This document shows positions 12,526 through 35,500 of a DNA stretch of 64,000 nt, piece by piece. The translations under genes were made by a program, and so were the position numbers. The notes beneath the pieces were generated by a model, which searched no databases, was not told where the DNA came from, and saw only the letters and a program-made list of their open reading frames with translations. Every line of letters begins with the position of its first letter. The stretch's first letter is position 1. The stretch is from Phoronis australis (Eukaryota > Phoronida > Phoronidae), in contig NMRA01000623.1 of assembly GCA_002633005.1 (NCBI GenBank), forward strand, positions 171,817 to 235,816. The letters are read 5' to 3'.

Positions 12526-13806
12526 CTTTCAACAGGAAGACATTACTCAGAAGATCAAGTGACTAAACAATGAGTATTTTTCCGAGCGCAATTGCTAAGT
12601 ACTGTTGAAATGAGGAGAAAATAACTGATACCATTAGAAAGAGTAGACCTTTGTGTGCACAATGCGATCAGTTTCTGTGTAATTATTCTTTCAAATTGTT
12701 GACTTCAACCCATATTGAACATTCTCACACTGTGCCCAGGAAATCTGTGTCTGTTTGTTTTTCCCAAAGATAATATAATATGCCTATAGTATCTGTGATG
12801 GATGTGAAACCTATTCAAAACATGTCATTTATTGATAAAATGTCACTTTTCTGTCACACCCATGCCATGAAGCTGGGCTAGAATAGGCGTGGCTAAGAAC
12901 CAAACAGAATGCAGTAGTTTATGAGGTCACAGTTGCATTTAAAAACATGTTGAAATTCACTAGAATAATCCCTTTCTTACAGTCTTCCTGTTTAGGCCAA
13001 CTTACAACCCAAGTGGTTCTCTTATAGAGGCTCAGTTGAACCAGCTGCATGAATTATGTTAATGAGGAGGTGGAGGAACCTAGAAGTACAAGAGTTTCCA
13101 ACATTTGTCAACCAAATTACGTTTATAGTCCTAGTAACAACTTAGAGCTGCACTGCTTTCCACTTCGTGAATGTGAAATCAAGGTTATGCTAGTTTTAGC
13201 CAAGCACACTTGACTTTGCCATGGTGTCACTGGATTCAATATTCAGTCTAAATTCAAAGATTGGCTGTGGTCAAATTGAAGCAGTAAGATGTGGGAAGGC
13301 TGTCCAGCCCTGCGAGTTTCTGAAGCTTTACTTAGTTGACTGGTAAATCCTCAGAATGTTCGTCGTGGAAGCAAAAATGAAATGTTATCGTGGTAAAGGA
13401 AATTTTGAGGCCAGTTCTGTTGGAATAAGCAGTTTAGTTTTATGCTGTTTGGACAGCAAACTGAAGGCGATGCAGCTTAAGCGTATAAATAAATTTTGGT
13501 TTATTCAACAGTAGTTGGGATGTGATGCGTCTGTTCCGAATTATAATTTTCAGACATTTGCTTCACTGGGCACTGTTGTTTATTTGTTGCACAACTATCC
13601 AATAATACATGTTAATAGCTTGAAATGGTCGCAAGCACTTCTTATGTTTTGGTGCTGGTCCTAGAATGACCTGACCCTGTACAAAGTGTGTACTGTAGTC
13701 ACATGATGACTTTATACACTGTGTAGTTGGTAGCTGAAATTGCTCATTAGTAAGGACTGAGGAATAGCCTACTTACAACACATTGAAAGTCAATTCTTGT
13801 AGTTAC

Positions 13807-14570
13807 TGTAACAGGGCTGCCAAGTGTTAGGGTTTACCTATATTCTATGAACTTTTAAGGCATGAGAGGTCATTGCGCATGGGTTATAAAATGTGAAAGA
13901 TACAGAAAAATATGGCTATATGAGGGAAATAGTTGAAAGCACAAGCTCCAACCAAGAAGTACCAGTGCATAATGTAATTTGCATATTGACCTTCCACTTT
14001 CATGATTGGTAAATGACCGTTTGGTCCCGCCCACTTCAGAACTGAAAATCCAGACACTGGGTGGTGAGACCGTCACGTCCACGAGTTGGCCTTCAAAGGA
14101 CTGCCAAGCAACTGGGTTTGGAAATTGACGTTTCGGGAGTCTGCTCTAAAATAAATCAGCAGACAATTTACAAGGCAGCAGAAATGAAGCCCAGTTATCA
14201 AAAGCAGAAATGGTTACTTAGTATTGCTTTCGGTGCCCGATATGAGACAGTATCGTGCTTTTTTCGTGTGGAAATACCTAATGTGGTTACTCGTGGAGAT
14301 AACTGTGACTGCTAGTGTTGTCTGATGAAGTAAATGCATTGGCTTGGGTCAAAAGTCAAACAAGATTTGCTGAAAGCCTGTCATCTGATGACGATAGATT
14401 AACTATGCCGTCCTCAATACAGCATTGTGATGAGCTGAGATTTTAAATGACTGAAATTGTTGGTTTTGGGTTATTTTGTATTATGACATCTTTTTGAAAT
14501 TTAAACCTTCAGAAAAATATGGAAAGGTACAAGTTTTAATGGGAAGGTAACAAATGAGTTGGCAGCCCTA
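13807..14570. mobile_element. Non-autonomous DNA transposon, CAGGGCTGCCAA termini
   Basis: Terminal inverted repeats: AGGGCTGCCAAGTGTTAGGG near the left end (from 13813) and the complement of AGGGCTGCCAACTCATTTG at the right end (to 14570). A near-perfect 10-bp direct repeat flanks it: ttgtagttac at 13797-13806 and ttgcagttac at 14571-14580. A long flank duplication of this kind suits Mutator-like or related elements; no transposase is seen. Confidence 0.6.
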
Positions 14571-14921
14571 TTGCAGTTACATAACCAAGATTTGCCGACT
14601 GATTGTTGCCAGTTGTTGCGCTGTGGGAAGTCCAATGAAATGTAATGTAGGTTATCACCATTCTATGTTATTGTATACCGAGCTTGACTGTAGGTTATCA
14701 CTATTCTATGTTATTGCCTAGTGAGCTTGACTTAGGATTTTATCAACATCTGTCAATATCCATCATTCATTTTGTAAATGTCTAATCATGTTTGTTTACT
14801 CCTCAGTGTAATATAATGATGGAGTGAACAGGTCACAACCTTTATGTTTATATCAAATGAAAATAAATTGGCTACATCAACTGTATAACATTGTTAAAAT
14901 TTTCTGTGCAATCTTAGCAGT

Positions 14922-15332
14922 CTGGGCCCGGTCTCCAATCTTTTTACTCGAAATGGAACTCGAAATTAGGTTTGGCATTTTCTACTCTACTTTTGGGCGA
15001 ACTCAAGATAAGTGTCTATTATTCTATGCTCAAGTACACAATAACTTACGTAGGTAATTTGTTGCAATTAGTTCACAGTTTGTAAACCCAATATTAAAGC
15101 AATAAGTTCGAGTTTGAACTTGAAATTTCGGGTTTTTACTCGAGTTTGTAGCACGAATATAACGGTCTTCAAGGCCAAACTTGAACTAGAAACTTCTATG
15201 CATAAACTATAATGTATTCGAGCACAGTCTCATAATCCAATTATCTTATTAAGTTTGCACAAAAGGAACAGAGAAATTGCCAAAAATAGTTTCGAGTTCG
15301 TTTTCAGTACAAAGATTAGAGAACGGGCCCTG
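14922..15332. mobile_element. Palindromic element, GGGCCCG termini
   Basis: The left end, ctgggcccggtctccaatct, is matched by the inverted right end (aaagattagagaacgggccctg). Arms match over about 45 bases and carry repeated tcgaaat/actcgag motifs inside. No coding capacity and no clear target duplication. Confidence 0.55.
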
Positions 15333-16464
15333 ATCACAAAGGCCATTATGCATAACTCGTCTCTGAAATAAATGGTATTTACTTTGACAAAAAGTAAAAT
15401 GAAAAATATTTGAAAAGAATCTTAGTCACATTTCAGATTTTTTTATCAAAGCTGTGAAGCCCATGCAGATGCCAAGCGTGCATTCCATAGACCCACCGTA
15501 AAAAATCTCTAAATTTTGCAGTCTCTAAAATTTAGAACACCTGAATTCAAGCTGAAACTGAATTTTCTTGATTCTGAAAATTGGGACGTAGGCATTCATC
15601 ATATTTCTAAAATATTGGACAATGTGTTTTGTTGCATGGAAGATTGGCTTGGTGTTCTTAAAATTGCCGACAATAGTCGCTAATGCAATGTGAAGTATCA
15701 GGTTGAATAATCATTCCTATTTGATTGTAATTCCTGAATTTTGGACAGCCAATATTACCTATTTCTAAAATTCAATACAAGCTCTGATCTTGAGCACAAT
15801 AATTAATTTTTCACAGTGGAGAATTTTCACTGTAGTTTTTTTCTGTAGTTTCCTGCAAGAAAAGTAAGACTTTGCCATATACGTCCAGACAGTGTAAGCA
15901 AAGCACATGATCACACTGGCTTCCCCAGTGAGAATCTCGCATCTACAAAACTACCCAAGCTCTTGTCACAATGATCAACAGAAACATCCCCATTCTGCTC
16001 TCAAAAAAGGAACCATTTGTACCACCTAGTGAAGGTCAGAGTTGCCATAACACACTTGCAGGGTGTGAAAACATTCCAGTGGTTGGTCATAGGTATCCCG
16101 AACCACTAGTCGGTGCAGGAATTTTATTAATTCTGTGGTCTAAAATGACAAAATTACAGGTGTCTGGCATTGGCCTGTTGAATCTGCCAGTAAATTTTGC
16201 TTGGCCGTATCATCGCTGATGAGTATAAGTTGCACGAGATGCAACGGTCTTCGAAGATAAAAAATCCTGAACCAAAACTTTGTCAAAAGGGGGTCATCTT
16301 CAACAACAATCTGTTTTGTGCCTTTCAATTTACTAGATGAATAATAAAGCTTTGTCGAGGTTATATAAAACGATGACGATTAGCCGAAGTGATCTACTAT
16401 TTCCTGAAGTAACTCTTATGGAGCTGCTGATGGTTATACATACACCATTTCTAAGCAGGTGGGC

Positions 16465-16470
16465 TTTATT
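16465..16470 (-). promoter_or_regulatory. Candidate polyadenylation signal of SERP
   Basis: AATAAA on the minus strand about 650 bases beyond the SERP stop codon. Other AATAAA-like sites exist nearby, so this is a weak assignment. Confidence 0.3.
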
Positions 16471-16929
16471 TGCTGGAAAACTGTTGATAGTATGGACAAC
16501 CACAATGCCCACAGTGCTGTTTTTAAAACCGATTTTTAAAACTGGTACCTTGGGTTCAAAACTAGTTGTACTCTGATCAGTAAGTCATGGCTTTTTGAGT
16601 TCTAAGGACACGGGTTGAGGATGAATACAAATCTTGCAGCTAATCAAAGCTAGAGAACATTAAGTAGACTAGACGGACACATGCATAGGCATTTGTACAT
16701 AACACCAGTGTGTAGATCAGAACCACAAGCTTTTTAAACGTATTTTTCTATTTTATAAAATTACAACAATCATATAGGGGATAAATTGTGAGTAGGTATC
16801 AAATATTGATAATGCTGGGAGGTGCTGCCTTTTAGCCATGGAACCTTTTGGCCGTGGAAACTTTAACATAACCAAAAGTAAACTCAAGCTACAATATAAT
16901 TTAAAAATTATATTTAATAAATCTGTGAT

Positions 16930-17030
16930 GTTACGTGTAGCTCAGTAATAAGGCAGTCATCACTGCACATTCAACTGCACATGAGTAATTCGGCGTAGAT
17001 CCGAAGGTTCACAGTCATAATATATATATG
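16930..17030 (+). repeat. Degraded tRNA-derived SINE head
   Basis: The sequence gtgtagctcagtaataaggc resembles a tRNA A-box region (TAGCTCAGT) and gaaggttcacagtc, about 75 bases on, resembles a degraded B box. An AT-dinucleotide run follows. It does not fold into an intact tRNA. Confidence 0.35.
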
Positions 17031-17117
17031 TATATACACATTGTTCAGTGTTCGACGTCTCTATCATGTCCAGTGTTTGGTGCCACTATCATGTTCAGTC
17101 CTTATCAGTTGTCTTCT

Positions 17118-26516
<9,399 letters not shown>

Positions 26517-26518
<2 letters not shown>

Positions 26519-26527
26519 ATGGCGGCG
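26517..26527 (+). promoter_or_regulatory. YY1-like aagatggcggc motif at the EIF2A start
   Basis: The sequence aagatggcggc spans the proposed EIF2A ATG. This arrangement is typical of YY1 sites at housekeeping start codons. It supports a transcription start shortly upstream. Confidence 0.45.
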
Positions 26528-26546
26528 CCCTTGCAAGCCCTTGCTG
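26519..26546 (+). CDS. EIF2A: Proposed EIF2A exon 1
   Basis: ATGGCGGCGCCC begins a 28-base exon encoding MAAPLQALA plus one base. With exon 2 the join reads ...LALA-V-QGSEGL, matching the short N-terminus before the conserved GSEGL of eIF2A, and makes the total coding length divisible by three. The donor (gttgta) is weak, though the same hexamer is used after exon 10. The first intron would be 3.3 kb and contains a hAT-like insertion. Confidence 0.55.
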
Positions 26547-29500
26547 GTTGTAGTACTCTTGTTTGCTAGTTTGTTTAGTTCGTCAACTATTTGTTTAGTT
26601 CATCACATGTTTGTTTTGTTCATCACCTGTTTTTTTAGTTCGTTACTTGTTTGCTGCTAGCAGCAATTTGATATAAAATCTAACACTGTTCATTTTTGCT
26701 CTGGGCTAGAATGAGATTGTGGCTGGTCCTTCTGTACGACTGTAGGTCAACACGTAGCCCCTCGGTTGGCCTGTTAGCAGGGATATACCTAGGTTTCTAC
26801 TCGCCCATCCCGAAGTTCAGTCGCCCAGCCGTTTGCGTCACTTGCTGCCAATGTTAATAAAAATCATCGTTTCATGCTTTGGTGTCACTATCTATAATCT
26901 ATTAGGGCTAGTATCGTTTTTAGAAAATTAATTCCTACTAAGAAATGTTTGGCGCAGAGCTACATACAAAGTAGTAACATAGGCTACAGCTACGGCGCCG
27001 ATGTGGGTAAAAGGCTTATCAGATAAAATCTAACACAAAAGTAGTTTTATTAAAAACCGCACTCTTCCTCACCCGACGCCAAAATGGAAGCGCCCAACCA
27101 AAAGCAACAGCGCAAGAAATCAACTTGTCATTAAGCTCAAGTCAAACATTCTGTGCACATCCTCGAGGTCGAAAACTTATTCTTTGAACTTTTGATTTGC
27201 CTGGTGACTTTTTACACGATGTGTGTTTGCTACATCATTTTGGCACCCCTATGCATAATAGTTATATCGCCCGATTATTGAGCACGTGCTTGAACAAGTG
27301 TAGTTCTGGCTTTGAACTAAAAAGAAAAGAAATATACAATGTATATAAAGTATTACATTGCTCAAACTAAGTTCAAAGTATTCAGTTTGAAAATCTGTCA
27401 ATCATTAGCACGTGCTTGGTTGCCAAACTATAAGTTCCGACAAAGTATTTATTAAGAAGACCTGTCAATCATTAGCACGTGTTTGGTTGCCTAGGTGTCC
27501 AGCGGGAAGCGAATCGTTACAAAATCAAGTGCTTCCCTTAGAAATACACAGCAAATAGTGGAGTCTTGCTTGATCTGTCTTTTGTCTCAAGAAACTTGCA
27601 CTACTGAACACACGCCTACCTGTAGGAATACCTTAGTTCTAAGAAATGACGAACAGCCACCGAGGTACGTAAAAACCCAATCACTCTCGGGATCACGATG
27701 CCACTGTATCGTGCATTACAGGCCGTTGGAAGTCCGTTACCTCAATCCCCCAACCTATCTTTTTACTGATATGCCTTAAGTCCGACGTCAGTGTAGCTCT
27801 GTGATGGTAAACACAGTCCTCCGTGCAGTAAGCAACAAATCAAGACTTTTCATAAATTTCGATTTTAACTTCCCAGTCCCTGTTTTTAGATTCTCAATTT
27901 CACTTGCTGTAAGCACATGGACCGGTCTTCCACCTTTCTCCCATTTTTCTTCGTTTCGGGCTAGTCCACAAATTCTTTTGTGCACGACCAACCATGGTGA
28001 TCTCTTGTCTAGACGAATAGCGTGAGGGGTGACATCAACTGAATCGGTAGGAGCGCACGGCGCCAATGTTTTTTACTGCCAGAGCATTGACGCGCTGACC
28101 AAACTGAACCTTTGTTTTCATGATAAAAAAAGCTCAAGGAGGAGAAAATTTGTTTATGTTAGTTTGGGAAACGATAGAGTGCTTTTGCGCTCTGAAAATT
28201 CACTCGCCACCTGGGCAACCGGAAAGACAATTTCTACTCGCCCAGCACCATTTTTACTCCCATTGGTGACTGGGCGAGTGGCTAAGTATATCCCTGCTGT
28301 TAGGGGCTACAATACTTCGCATTGCTTTCTGTACCAATTTCGACCCGTGTATTTTAAACAAACGTTAAGTGAAATTTTCACCTCGTCAAAAAATACATTC
28401 TACACTTAAAAATATCACTTAAAAAGGCGCTTACTTTCTTCAGTAATTCTTTCTGCTTCTACACATATCTTCGATTTAGCATAGCTATGAGAATTAAGCT
28501 GACTTTGGCGATGAATTCCAACTGCACTTTTTTGGTCTTCGTTTACTTTCTTACAATGCACGCGATAACCACAAAGTATTTCAACTGAGTCACGTGAGTT
28601 AGGCAAAGGTTAGCGCAAAGACTGAGCGAAGCGCATGACGTGACGTGTGACACTTGCAAAATAGAACGGGAAGATATCGGGTGAAATATGTTAGATTTTG
28701 TGTCCGTTGGACTTTTTGGTTGTCAACAAGCATGATTTCACGTAACTTTCTCACCCGGTGAGAGAAACTCGAACGAACCATGATCGGATTAACATGGATA
28801 TGTTCAAGTTATGTTGACTAAATTGTATCCAGAGTCATGGTATGTGTTGATTATAACTCTATGAGCATATATCCATGTTTCATTCGATTTTATTTGCTGT
28901 ATTTTGAAATGCGTCACTTTTTATGGGGATGTACTATGGCCCCTGTATGCCTGCGGCATCCAAGGCAATGTAATTGCCTAGCCGATCTGATACTAGACCA
29001 TACCTCTAATACACACGATGTAAGTGAAGAAGGAAGTACTGTGTATGCCATTACACAGGAATAAAGATGTGTGGGGTAACCTGCTGCTCTGATGAGGCTT
29101 GCAGTCTTGCCATTAGGAGGCGCTGCAATGTCATAGGTCAAGCAACAGACACTCACAGCGATCGACATGTGCGTTACATAGTGGCCACATGCATCTATAT
29201 CTGACTTCCAGCACATCTATTTTAGTTTAGTTTAGTTTCCTGACATGTGATGTCTTTACTATTATAGTTATGTTCTAACAGGTCAAAATACGTTTATGTT
29301 ACAAAAGACTAAAAACGGTAATTACTGCAGTGCTTGTCTGCGTGTCCAATGCAGGACGGTACTGATAACGTGGTAGGAAATGAACAGGGCAAGTTGGGAT
29401 GGTCAATTCTCCGAAGCCTACTTGTATAGTCATCCTACAGGTCTGATGGTGGCTGATGATGACGTGAAGACATGTGAACATATGCATCCAAACTGCAATT

Positions 29501-32500
29501 CTTGCCAAACTGACAAACCTCTCAGTCTGTCTTAGATTCTTTGTTGTTCCTGCTACTCTGCTGACATTCAATGTTAACAATGTGTCTATTAGTTGTTGTA
29601 TTTGTAATCCGTGACTTAGTTAGACATGACAATCTTGATTACTTTAGTTTCCAAGTATCTGAGAGAATGTTCATTCTGTTAATATTTCTCGGTTTATTGT
29701 GTCTTATTGAGAGATCATTGACTCAGTATAAATACGTGACTATTGTGTTGATAATGGCAGTCTTTCAAACAGCCTTCAATATTCAAAGAATGAAGTTGAA
29801 GTCTATTTGCTGTGTAACGTGTGCTTATTGTGATGTTTTAGTGCAAGGATCTGAGGGATTGTGGCTCAACAGTGGACCACCTAAGTTTGATGATAAAACA
29901 TGGTTTAACAGGTAATTTGTGTATAATTTTATGGAGTAATTGCCATTCTTGAAATTTTTGGTCAAAAATCACTGTCACTTATTTGTGTCTACTGCATACA
30001 CTTTTGTAAATGCAATGTGATAACGTTATGAATTTAATTTCAGGAAAGAAGGAAAGTTTGGCCGTGCTATCGCATTCAGCAGGGATGGGTCTCTGTTTGC
30101 TTGGCAGTTTGAGGACAAGTAGGTCTGCTTCTGTGGAACTGATATGAGCAACTGATTGTTTAACAGTGTCAGTGCAACTTTTGTGTTAGGTGAATAACAG
30201 GTGGCACTACATGCGTTGAGCCAAGTCACCTCTCGTTTACTGCTCTTCTCTGTTGTTACTAATAACTGCCATGTGCAAGAACTTCATTCTGTACAAGTCT
30301 GATAGCCATGCTCACTGTATGGTCCAGGTCCAATAAAACTGTTTTAGTCATGGTAATTCTTAAACTTAAAACAAATTTAAGTCTAAGAAAATAATATAAG
30401 ATTGTCTTAGCGTGTTTTGAGGGCAAGCTAAACCACCTCCACAGCAGACAACAAAATAAACAAGTGTCTGGGCATTTGAGGTTTTTGCTCTGCTGAGTCA
30501 CTTGAATTTAATGGTGGCCATTTTTACAACTTCAGATCCGCTTAAAGTTGATAGATCCAAGTTTGGTGAATAAGACAGAATTCGAACCAAACAGATTTTT
30601 TGTATATTACAAAGCAAATCATGATCTTTCATCTGGGTACAAAAATCCTCTAAGCCGTATGACATTCATTGACAATAACTATTAAACAAATTAATCGAGG
30701 TTGGTTTTCGATTTTTGTGAACAACTTCAAAAATCATGAGACGTTTTAGATGATGATGGCAATGATGAGTGTACTAGTACTGATATTTATTACTTATGGC
30801 TGTTTCAGGCTTCATGTCACAAGAACTGTTGAAAATGGAGAATTATTTGTAATTACTAAAACTCGACAAACCAGTTTAATGTTTTCACCATGTAACACAC
30901 ATTTGGCTGTTTGGGAGTCTTACATTGGTAAGTGTGTTGTATATTTACAAGTAGGATTGCAGTTATAGCTGTGTTTTAGTTCTTGCTGTGTCTTGAGGTG
31001 TTATAAAGTATAAAGTAATCTGGAAAGCCAGTAAGAATAATCAACACAGGGTTTTCACTATTGCATTAAACCAATGTGTCATAGTGTGTTGGCATAATCA
31101 ATTTTATCGCATTTGGTGGTTGCATAATAGTCTTCATTTAGAAATCAAACATATTCAAGCAAATTGTATTCAAATCTGTAAGTTAACATGTGAATTAAGT
31201 ATTCACACCTGTAGGTTAACATATGAATCAAGTATTCACACCTGTAGGTTAACATATGTATCAAGTATTCACACCTCTAGATTAACATATGGATCAAGTA
31301 TTCACACCTCTAGATTAACATATGGATCAAGTATTCACATGTATATGTTAACATACGTGTAGGTTAGCATATGGATCAAGTATTCACACCTGTAGATCAA
31401 CAAATGGATCAAGTATTCAAACCTGTAGGTTAACATATGGATCAAGTATTCACACACACCTGTGAATTAACATATAGATCAAGTATTCACACACACCTGT
31501 GGATTAACATATGGATCAAGTATTCACGCGTGTAAGTCAACGTATGGATCAAGTATTCACACATGTAGGTTAACTTTTATGCCAAGCACTCTATATTCTG
31601 TTCTTAATGTTTCAAGTTTCAGCTCCATTCCGTCAATAAGTGCTCTAATGTGAGATTATGTCTAACGCTGAGTCTGGTTGAATTACAGTTACTAAAGATA
31701 TCCCTGCAGGGACGCCAAACCTGGAGATATATCACATTGAGAGTGGTCAGCTGGTCAAGTCCTACATACAGAAGAATGGAACTACTTGGTATGTGAATAG
31801 CCTTTAATTCTGTCAGTCTATGGGCAAGTTTTGTTATGGCTGACCATCTAAAGAAAAGCTTAACGAGAAAAGTAGAGACTATTGGTGTGACACTGGAACT
31901 CCCCATGTGTTGACACCTTTAGCCTCCTCCTGTTGTATGTCAGTTGATAGTAATGTAATTTGGTACCCAAGTAAAATGCGTGATCATAAAAAGTGATGAA
32001 AATTTTGAAAAGGAAACTGGATAATGCAAGGTTAGTGAAGAAGCATTACACCACTGATGTGTCTGTGCAGTGGGTACTTTTCCAATGTGTTAATGAGAAT
32101 GTTTTTGTCACCTACTGTTGCCCAATGAGTGGTGTGATGAATTTAATGCAGTTGTGAACCCCGCTAAGGCAGCAGCGCTTTGGTGTTCTCTGGATAACCA
32201 TGTAGTACGCAAAGACGTGACACAAGTGAGAATAGGGGGAGAGGATTTGGAAAGAGTACCTGGCCTTAAGTACCTGGGGATAACGCTTGACAGAACGCTG
32301 AGTTACAAAGAGCATGTGAACCACTTAATTAAGTGGTGCACACATGGACTAGCTGCATTAAAGACCATGGCTACCTGTAGAGTAGAATAACGCCAGCTAT
32401 TGATTTTCTTCAAGGCGGTAGTATTGATGCAATTGACAGAATGCAGCTGTTTGGATATGAGAGAGGCTGTGGTGCTAATAGCCGGTTGTATGGCCGGGCA

Positions 32501-35500
32501 AGACGAATGTGTAATCAGCAGTTGGTTGGAGTGGTTAGTCAAAGGACTTTGTCTGACTTGATGACATGGAAAGCCGAGCATCTATGGGTCTGCCCTGAGT
32601 GTGACGACGCTGGTTCTACACCAAGTAATACCCAAGAGTGCCTCCACTCAGACGTAAAAGCATTATCCAGCTAAAGCGCTCCCTGGCTTTTTCACTCTAG
32701 CTAAAGTGCCCCCTGGCTGTGTTACTCCAGCTAAAGTGTCTCCTGGCTGTGTCACTCCAGCTAAAGTGACCCTGGCTGTGTCACTCCAGATGAAGTGCAT
32801 CCTGGCTGTACCTCCAAATGCACCCTTTCCTGTGAAATGGGTAGTCACACTTGACAATTTAGTAAACTTTTTAAAGAGTTTTCATACTCTTTCCAGTCGT
32901 TTGAGGGTCAATGTTGGGTTACAGAACATGATTTTGTTTCAAGAATGTCAGTGATAAATTCTTAGGCAATATGTAATAGGGTAAAGCAGAGTGTTGCAGC
33001 CTTTTGAATATGTGCATGAGATAGTATGAGATATTTATATTTTGTGCACCAGGTGTCCTCAGTGGAGTATAGATGAGAAGATATGTGCCAGGATTGTCAA
33101 CAATGAAATCCACTTCTTTGAAAATAATCAATTTGGTGAGTTAGCTGTTTTTTCTCTCATGTGTATTTTGAAAACTTTTAAAGTAATTAGAAAAACTGAT
33201 TCATTTTAGAAGAAATGAATTTTAAGTTTATTGAATGCAAACTTACTGTTCAATGTGTTCAATTGATAAACAATAGGATTGAAAGTCTAATCTTTCATAA
33301 CTATTAGATTATTACATAGTGAGGCAGTTGTTTCCTCTGTATCTAGACCTCAAATGGGATATTTAGGATTTATCAATTTTCTATTTCACACAAGTGTATA
33401 AAAAAGGAAAATAATCTGTTTGTTCCACATAGCAAACTAGAAGCTCTTCAAAACTCACCAAAAATGAAAGTGCTCAACTTTCATTGTACTTTATGCCGCG
33501 AACGTCTTCCATAGAACATTGCAAGTCGAGGTTCGAATCACATTTCAAACAAACCACAATCTCCCATCAAATTTACATATTAAATGTATGTTTAATAAGG
33601 TTTTAGGTTATTACAGGGTAGTCGCCCGTAGTTTGCACTTGTAATGTTATGTAGATGTTTTTATTCATGCACGACACATTTTTAAAATAATTAAAAAAAT
33701 CTTTTACGCATATGCCCTGCAAATGACACATTATTACATTTGTGTTTATATTACACCTCGATAATCACGGGTCATTCTTCTTAATAACATGTTGTTACAG
33801 ATACTGTAGCCAACAAGCTACACATGCAAAAGGTGGATAGTTTTGTCCTGGCAAAAACAAGTCAGGAGCCGTACCATGTGGCTGTACATGTGTCGGGTAG
33901 CAAGGTAATCCCTGGTCATCACTGTTCAACAACTCATGTTAATTGGGGACATTTGAATGGACATCTCACATCTAGTTTTTTACCTTGGAAGAGTTAAAAT
34001 TTAAAGCTGAATGGAATGGGGCTATTCGGAGAATTCTCCTCGCGGTGTCGCTGCTGTACTAGTGGTGATTGAATTGCGCATGCGTCACTGTCTGCATGTA
34101 AACAGCTGGTAAAAAGATGGAAATGTTATCAAAAGGCGTCGTCGCGCTAAGCCTTATTCTTGCTATTTTCCATGGTGCAAGTCTTCAACAGGTGGTCACA
34201 AATTCCCAAAAGACCTAAGGTTACTACATTCGTGGAGAATTGCGGTCAAAAGAGTCAACCTACTGACAAAAAGTGTGTGGATGCCAAAGCCCCGTGTGTG
34301 GCCTTTGCATTTCCACTGGGAGACATACTGTAACGTTACTTGGTAAGTTTTTAGCAACCAGTTTCGATCGACATCGTTCGGTGATGTTATCCCCACCAGT
34401 TACCCCACAGAATAATTTATTGAGTGGAACTAAGTGTTTCTTTTCGGAAGCTCACCCGGGACTCGGATGCCGGGTAGGCTAGCAGCACATATTCACATAT
34501 TGTCCTGGGTGGGAATGCGCCCAACATAAGTTATAAGAGGTGTGGTACGTGACGCTCAGAAGTCAAGGGTGTCTTTTTCACAGTAGTTTCTCTTCAGAGC
34601 TATGCTATGTCCAATGAAATTCTCTAGCTCAGTGAGTTTCCTTATTTTGTAGCGGTCCCCACCCCGAGGACTACTAGGTTAGTTGCTTAAATTAACATGA
34701 ATAAGCTATTCAATAAATGTCTTACATTGGAATAAAAATTGTCACCTAGAATGGATTTTACTTGTTGAGATCAGAAGCACATTTTCGGTGTCATGAAAAA
34801 TACACGTTGCTAAATCACTTTTAGCCTGTTTCACATATTTTGATTCAGATCTTAAATAAGACTTGGGTACAAAGATTATTAGTTGCTACATATAAACATG
34901 AAGATGAAACGTCAAGTATGTTCTGCCTTACAAAAGTAGTTTTGTCTTATGCTTTCTTTTATAATTTTTTAATATTTCTCTGACTATTCTGTTACAGGTG
35001 AGAGAAAACGACTGAAACCAGCCGCCTGACAGTCTATTTTACCTTTGGACAAAGTGAAAAGCAGTCCTTCAGCAATAATCTGAGAGAATTGAACTTAATT
35101 CAGCGCTTAATATGCCTGATTATGGACTCCGTTGTAGTTGGGAAAATTACAATTGTTTTAACAATGTTGTTTCTTTGTATGTATTTAGTTGTTCAGTTTG
35201 CCATTTTGTTTTTAAATACTCTGATAATTTTTCATTCTCGATTCTTGTGCATAGCAGGTTCCTATCCAGCTAGCTGCAATTGAAAACATACTTTTCTTGC
35301 ATGTGGAACTTTTGTTTATAGACAAGTTTACACAAAACTTAAAATTATTGAAAGGCCTTCTTAAGAAAGGTCATGCAAACAAAGGGAATACTTCATTTTG
35401 ATCGCTGCACATTTCTATAGGTCAACAGGAAAATGACAATTCGCAAGCGTATTTGGTAATCATTTCAGCTTTATAAAGAATAAGCACAACTGCACTGTAT

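Larger units (their letters stand above)
12541..17117. other. Spacer between TSC22D and SERP
   Basis: No conserved exon was seen. It holds two inverted-repeat elements (13807-14570 and 14922-15332), a degraded tRNA-like SINE (about 16930-17030) and AT-rich unique sequence. The SERP 3' UTR extends leftward into it from 17118. Confidence 0.6.

Noticed and set aside
31084-31362. Frame encoding regular SSIHT-type peptide repeats
   Set aside because: It is the 33-bp minisatellite read in frame; 33 is divisible by three so a frame stays open by chance.
33520-33545. B-box-like ggttcgaatca suggesting a tRNA
   Set aside because: No matching A box, acceptor stem or anticodon arm upstream; a chance match.
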